Notes under the pieces: generated by a model
Database searches by the model: none
What the model was told of the DNA's origin: nothing
Seen by the model: only the letters and a program-made list of their open reading frames with translations
In this document: positions 51,546-55,097 of the stretch, in pieces
How positions within the stretch are numbered: position 1 is the first letter of the stretch
Layout: each line of letters opens with the position of its first letter
Program-made: the position numbers and the translations under genes
Assembly: GCA_024680695.1 (NCBI GenBank)
Contig: JAILBW010000229.1
Span: 1 to 55,097, forward strand
DNA: 55,097 nt
Source: Bacteroidaceae bacterium
GTDB lineage: Bacteria; Bacteroidota; Bacteroidia; Bacteroidales; Bacteroidaceae
Direction of reading: 5' to 3'

Positions 51546-52112
51546 ATGAGAACAATTATCACCCTCTTGCTGCTCGTTCTCGGCGGGGCAGCGATGGCAC
51601 AGGATGCCGAACGGATTTACGCCGAAGGCAAGGCGTACTACGACAGAAAGAACTACACGCAGGCTGTTTCCAGATTGAAGGAAGCTGCAGACTTGGGTCA
51701 TAAGAAGGCACAGTACCGACTGGCCAAGTGCTACGACAAAGGTCTGGGTACGAAGGAGAACGACCATCTGGCCTTCCAATGGTACATGAAGGCTGCCGAG
51801 CAGGGATATGCCAAGGCACAGTACGAGGTGGGCAAGTGCTACAAGAACGGCGAAGGCACGAAGGAAGACCGTGCCAAGGCTGTGGAGTACTTCAAGAAGT
51901 CGGCCGAACAGGACAATGCCGAGGCGCAATTGGCACTCGGAAAGTGCTACATGAAGGGTAAAGGCGTGCCCGAAGACTTGAAAAAGGCCAAAGAACTCTT
52001 CAAAAAGGCTGTTGCGAACGAGAAGGACGGCGCGGAGGTCATGCTGGAGCTGCGTGCCGAGGCCAAACAAGGCGACATGGATGCAAAGCGAATCTTGGAA
52101 ATGGTAAAATAG
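51546..52112 (+). CDS. Secreted Sel1-repeat (tetratricopeptide-like) protein
   Basis: The track start at 51345 crosses the promoter. ATG 51546 gives a signal peptide (MRTIITLLLLVLGGAAMAQ) and 188 residues. Four Sel1-like repeats of 36 residues follow: AVSRLKEAADLGHKKAQYRL, AFQWYMKAAEQGYAKAQYEV, AVEYFKKSAEQDNAEAQLAL, AKELFKKAVANEKDGAEVML, each pair joined by GKCYxxGxGTKED-type loops. Such solenoids bind partner proteins; the role is unknown. A strong terminator follows. Confidence 0.9.
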   Translation: MRTIITLLLLVLGGAAMAQDAERIYAEGKAYYDRKNYTQAVSRLKEAADLGHKKAQYRLAKCYDKGLGTKENDHLAFQWYMKAAEQGYAKAQYEVGKCYKNGEGTKEDRAKAVEYFKKSAEQDNAEAQLALGKCYMKGKGVPEDLKKAKELFKKAVANEKDGAEVMLELRAEAKQGDMDAKRILEMVK

Positions 52113-52137
52113 CGCAGGGAGAATCCCCTGTATACTA

Positions 52138-52185
52138 TTATCCCGGCATTCCGTTTTTATAACAGGATGCCGGGATAACTTTTTT
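52138..52185 (+). terminator. Rho-independent terminator of the Sel1 gene
   Basis: TTATCCCGGCAT...ATGCCGGGATAA, a perfect 12-bp stem with CTTTTTT immediately after; 25 bases past the Sel1 stop. Confidence 0.92.
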
Positions 52186-52202
52186 AGACCATCCAGCATT
52201 CC

Positions 52203-53645
52203 TCAGAAGCTAAGATTCGCACCGATTCCGAATACTCTATTGCTGCGATAGTAGTGATCGTGTTTCGTGCCGGCTGCTGTTGTCATGTCCACATTGCGCG
52301 TCTGGTAGAAGTTGTGCATATAGCCGAAGTCGAGGGTGAGGTGTTCGCTGGCATTGAAGCGGAGTCCCACGCCGATGGCGTTGCTGCTGAGGTTGAAACT
52401 GAGGTCGTTCATGTATTCGTCGCTCAGACGATAGCGAGTGCACTGCCACGAGGCGCTCAGCGTGAGGCGGCGCATTACGTCATATTCGGCACCGGCACTG
52501 AATTCGAGGGTTCCCTTGTCGATGAGTTCTTGCTTGTCACCCTCCTTCTTGGCTTGGCAGTCCATGTAGTAGTGCCATCCGGCCATGAGGCGCAGACGGT
52601 CGCAAGCCTTATACTGTGCGCCGGCTGCAATGATGCCGGGTACGTCCTCACGCACGCTACGTCCGTCGGCAAACTGTCCCAATGTGGGATTCGTCTGTGC
52701 CACAGCTGCGGTGTAGGCGTTCATTTCTGTCTTGTTCTTGAGCGACAGGTGCGTGGGCAACTCGAACTTGAAGGCCAGATTCCAATGCGAGTCAACCTGC
52801 CAGTCCATGCCGATAATCGGCGTGACGCCGAAGCCCGTCTGGTCGGCATTCAGGTCGAGGCTGTTGGCCGACAGGTCGGTCGTAGCCATCTGTCCGTCGG
52901 CGGGATTCTGGTAGTAAGCCTTGACATCGGTGACCCATCCGTTGTAGTTGTTGGTGGCAAACACCCCGCGCAGGCCCACGAAGGCCGAAAGGTTGTCCAT
53001 AATCTTATAGGTACCGCCCAAGGTGAGGCCAAACTGATAGGAACGCCCCTTCATGTATGCGTTCAGGTCATAGCCGCGAAAAGCTGCTGTTGCAGCGGCC
53101 TGTGCCTGTGTGGACACTTGTGCGACAGGCACTCCGGCCGCGATAAGGCTGGGTGCGATGGCTGTGGCCAGGTCGCTGACTACACCCGAATAAATCTGGC
53201 TGGCATAGAGTGCCTCGAAGGTACCGAGTCCCTGGTCGAACTCACACTTGCCGCCTCCGCCGCCCAAGGCAAAGGCTGCGTTTACGCTCCAACGCGAGTC
53301 CCAATTGTACGACAGCTGCAGCGAGGGAATCACCGGAGCCAATGCGTCACCGTCGAAGCGGTGAGTAGCCTGTGGGTTCTGGCGGTTGTAGGCAAAGAGG
53401 GGGAACGACGTGGTGATGTCGCGACTTTGCTTGGCACTTTGGATGTTCAGGCTCAGGTGCAGACCAGGTGAAAGGAATGCCGTGCCGGCGGGATTGGCGT
53501 AGAGGCCCGTGATGTCGATGATGCCGTCCTGACTCATTTGGCGCAGGAACGAGGCGTTCTGATTCGTGTTCGTGAGCAGGCCACCAGCCATCATGGAGGC
53601 CGAGGCGAGAGTTGCCGTAAGGGCAAGAATGATTTTCTTCTTCAT
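52203..53645 (-). CDS. FadL/OmpP1-like outer-membrane transport protein
   Basis: Started at ATG 53645 (MKKKIILALTATLASASMMA), 480 residues with a signal peptide. Family features: LTNTNQNASFLRQMSQDGII then DITGLYANPAGTAFL, the N-terminal hatch of FadL-type barrels, then amphipathic beta strands and a C-terminal strand ending in Phe (GIGANLSF). The barrel is expected to pass hydrophobic compounds through the outer membrane. Bacteroidetes members are often annotated as hemin or aromatic transporters without proof. A TACCTTTG box lies at 53672-53679. Confidence 0.85.
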   Translation of the reverse strand: MKKKIILALTATLASASMMAGGLLTNTNQNASFLRQMSQDGIIDITGLYANPAGTAFLSPGLHLSLNIQSAKQSRDITTSFPLFAYNRQNPQATHRFDGDALAPVIPSLQLSYNWDSRWSVNAAFALGGGGGKCEFDQGLGTFEALYASQIYSGVVSDLATAIAPSLIAAGVPVAQVSTQAQAAATAAFRGYDLNAYMKGRSYQFGLTLGGTYKIMDNLSAFVGLRGVFATNNYNGWVTDVKAYYQNPADGQMATTDLSANSLDLNADQTGFGVTPIIGMDWQVDSHWNLAFKFELPTHLSLKNKTEMNAYTAAVAQTNPTLGQFADGRSVREDVPGIIAAGAQYKACDRLRLMAGWHYYMDCQAKKEGDKQELIDKGTLEFSAGAEYDVMRRLTLSASWQCTRYRLSDEYMNDLSFNLSSNAIGVGLRFNASEHLTLDFGYMHNFYQTRNVDMTTAAGTKHDHYYRSNRVFGIGANLSF

Positions 53646-53671
53646 ATCGTTTTGCAAATAAAAATCGGCCG

Positions 53672-53679
53672 CAAAGGTA
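53672..53679 (-). promoter_or_regulatory. Promoter -7 box (TACCTTTG) of the FadL-like gene
   Basis: TACCTTTG, 26 bases before ATG 53645; no clear -33. Confidence 0.5.
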
Positions 53680-53791
53680 GGGCAAAGATTCGATATGGAC
53701 GATAAAATCCTATAAAATCTTCATGTTTGAGGCGCGATTCGCCCCTTTTATCCTACGTGCGTCCGATTTTCTCCTATGGAAGACGAAATGT

Positions 53792-53836
53792 TAAAAGGTT
53801 CAAGGGTTCAAGAGATCAAGAGATCAATGGTCAATG
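53792..53836. repeat. Octamer repeat (AAGGTTC / GAGATCAA) after the esterase gene
   Basis: AAGGTTCAAGGGTTCAAGAG then ATCAAGAGATCAATGGTCAA: degenerate 8-base units running up to, and slightly into, the 3' end of the esterase gene. Confidence 0.6.
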
Positions 53837-54985
53837 TTCCTTCAAGCTAACAGTAATCTTTGCGGGAAAACAATAGCGAGGGTCGCCTCGTTCGGCGAGT
53901 GAGGCTTGCATGTTCGCTTCCGTGCGTGGAATGCGCCCACGGAAGAGTGTCCGTTTGCCGCTCTTCACCGTCACCTTCTTGTCGAGGTTGAGTAGGTCGT
54001 CGTTCAGCCAAAGCGTGATCGAGGTGTAGTCGCAGCGAGTGAGCAGGATGGTGTTGTCCACGATGGTGACGTCCACCCGGCGTCCGCGCACCTGTTCTCC
54101 AGCGGGTGCCTGAAGCCAATAGAATGTGGGGCGCACCACTTCCTCCTGCTGCCAGACGACAGACTTCGGGTAGGGATTGCGTATGTGGCGGCGCATCCAG
54201 GGCAGTGCGATGCGGTCCTCACGATCCATCCAGTGTCCCTTGCCCTGCATGATGTGCGTCTGATGGATGTATCCCTCGGGACAGTCGCGTTGCAGCGAGT
54301 CCATCTGCTCGCCTCGCTGGGCGCAGAGCACATTGCGCTGATAGGCTGCGTCGTTGGCACCGCACCATATCATGAACGGCATATTGCGCAGGTTCACGAG
54401 CGAGACGTCGCCCGGATGTCCTGCCATCATGGAGGCTGCGGCCCAGTGGTCGGCCATACGCGGAGCCTCACGCCACACTCCGTCGCCGCCTGCCGAATAG
54501 CCCATCAGATAGACGCGGTCGGGATCGACACCCTCGCAGGCCACCATTAGCCGGATAAGTTGCTCGTAGAGTTCGTCGATGGGCTCCTGGCACCACATAT
54601 TCCATGCATTCCACGGTGCGCGAGGCGCCACATAGACCCCCTCCTCGGGCTGGTAGAGCCGCTTCTGATTATCCCACTGTCCGTCGTTCACCTCCTGTGG
54701 CACTCCGCCACCGCCGTGCAGGGAAATCCACAACGTACGCTTTCCCTTTGGTGCCGAGCCATAAACCTTGTACCAGAAAGGCATTGTGGCCAGCGACGAA
54801 CTGACGGCGCGCGCCGAATCGGGCAATGCCAGTATCGCATTTCCCGCCTCGCGCTCTCGTGCCATCCATGAGTTAATTACCTGTTCCTGTACCTCTACGC
54901 ACTCCTCGCGCGAAAGTCCTCTTCTTGCCGAAAAGGACGGCAATGTCGCCATCGCCATGAGAATGAGAAAGACTCCTTTTTGCAT
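53831..54985 (-). CDS. Secreted alpha/beta-hydrolase (PHB depolymerase/esterase type)
   Basis: The ORF opens at 55090, upstream of the promoter. ATG 54985 gives a signal peptide (MQKGVFLILMAMATLPSFSA) and 384 residues. Oxyanion loop LWISLHGGGGVP (about residue 85), nucleophile GYSAGGDGVWR (about 165), and catalytic His in MQGKGHWMDRED. A C-terminal beta domain follows (VRGRRVDVTIVDNTILLTRC). The best match is the carboxylesterase/feruloyl-esterase-like clan with polyhydroxybutyrate depolymerase features. The substrate is not readable; a plant polysaccharide ester would fit the GH78 and GH3 genes elsewhere in the window. Confidence 0.85.
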   Translation of the reverse strand: MQKGVFLILMAMATLPSFSARRGLSREECVEVQEQVINSWMAREREAGNAILALPDSARAVSSSLATMPFWYKVYGSAPKGKRTLWISLHGGGGVPQEVNDGQWDNQKRLYQPEEGVYVAPRAPWNAWNMWCQEPIDELYEQLIRLMVACEGVDPDRVYLMGYSAGGDGVWREAPRMADHWAAASMMAGHPGDVSLVNLRNMPFMIWCGANDAAYQRNVLCAQRGEQMDSLQRDCPEGYIHQTHIMQGKGHWMDREDRIALPWMRRHIRNPYPKSVVWQQEEVVRPTFYWLQAPAGEQVRGRRVDVTIVDNTILLTRCDYTSITLWLNDDLLNLDKKVTVKSGKRTLFRGRIPRTEANMQASLAERGDPRYCFPAKITVSLKEH

Positions 54986-55009
54986 ACTGTCAAACCATTT
55001 TTGCAAGTG

Positions 55010-55040
55010 CAAAATTAGTGTTTGTAGGGCAAAGGACAAA
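55010..55040 (-). promoter_or_regulatory. Promoter of the esterase gene
   Basis: Minus strand TTTG (55037-55040), exactly 19 bases, TAATTTTG (55010-55017), 24 bases before ATG 54985. Confidence 0.7.
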
Positions 55041-55097
55041 GCAGCACACACTTTTTTTTCCTTAATAGGCATCTGTTTGTAAAAAAACATCTAACTT

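Noticed and set aside
1-55097. tRNA, rRNA or other structured RNA genes
   Set aside because: None recognised by eye on either strand; a covariance-model scan would be needed to exclude small RNAs.

Overview
The window comes from a GC-rich member of the Bacteroidales, most like Prevotellaceae. The evidence is the proteins themselves (GH78 and GH3 glycosidases, LamG/BACON-type secreted proteins, FadL-like outer-membrane protein, type B L31, NfeD/flotillin pair), the many spacers carrying the Bacteroidetes promoter TTTG-N19-21-TAnnTTTG, and the short heptamer/octamer tandem repeats between genes. The species cannot be named from sequence alone. I saw no rRNA, tRNA, CRISPR array or intact insertion sequence.

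Left edge (1-935): wreckage. An AT-rich, frameshifted secreted-protein gene is fused at about position 366 to a BRO-N gene that has lost its C-terminus. Just upstream of that lies a 41-codon remnant of a type I restriction methyltransferase (hsdM). Region 939-10414 is a long leftward run: SGNH hydrolase, CvfB-like S1 protein, LolD-like ATPase, GH78 rhamnosidase, and a very unusual single reading frame joining a CPA2 cation/proton antiporter to a complete subtilisin-like S8 protease. A GH3 glucosidase follows (10779-13046).

Region 13257-22815 is a sulfur amino acid block: asd, metF, metH, cysK, an SDR oxidoreductase, metY and a divergent Lrp/AsnC regulator whose promoter abuts the metY promoter. 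A VanX-type D-Ala-D-Ala dipeptidase lies behind lrp. Region 23661-34264, all leftward, is argB, an unrecognised four-gene envelope module (24474-29387), speA, aroK and topA. The module has an N-terminal HEPN-like motif protein with a Thr/Asp/Lys repeat linker and a membrane anchor, two coiled-coil lipoproteins, and a membrane zinc-ribbon protein. It is the best candidate here for an undescribed system.

The right part holds a Nudix hydrolase, the NfeD-flotillin pair, a secreted metallophosphoesterase with LamG modules, gpmI, ung, a DUF3109-like protein, a secreted calpain-like protease overlapping a small secreted protein and followed by a flavin reductase, a large LamG-only protein, a secreted DNA/RNA endonuclease, rpmE2, a Sel1-repeat protein, a FadL-like porin and a secreted esterase.

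A second theme is dispersed non-coding repeats. A 63-bp promoter block is 62/63 identical upstream of gpmI and of the calpain gene, and a related block lies upstream of the antiporter-protease gene. All three carry a 27-bp palindrome. Arrays of a 22-bp unit (GCTTGCTGTCGCGGAAGC-type) precede two of these blocks and occur once more after the flavin reductase.
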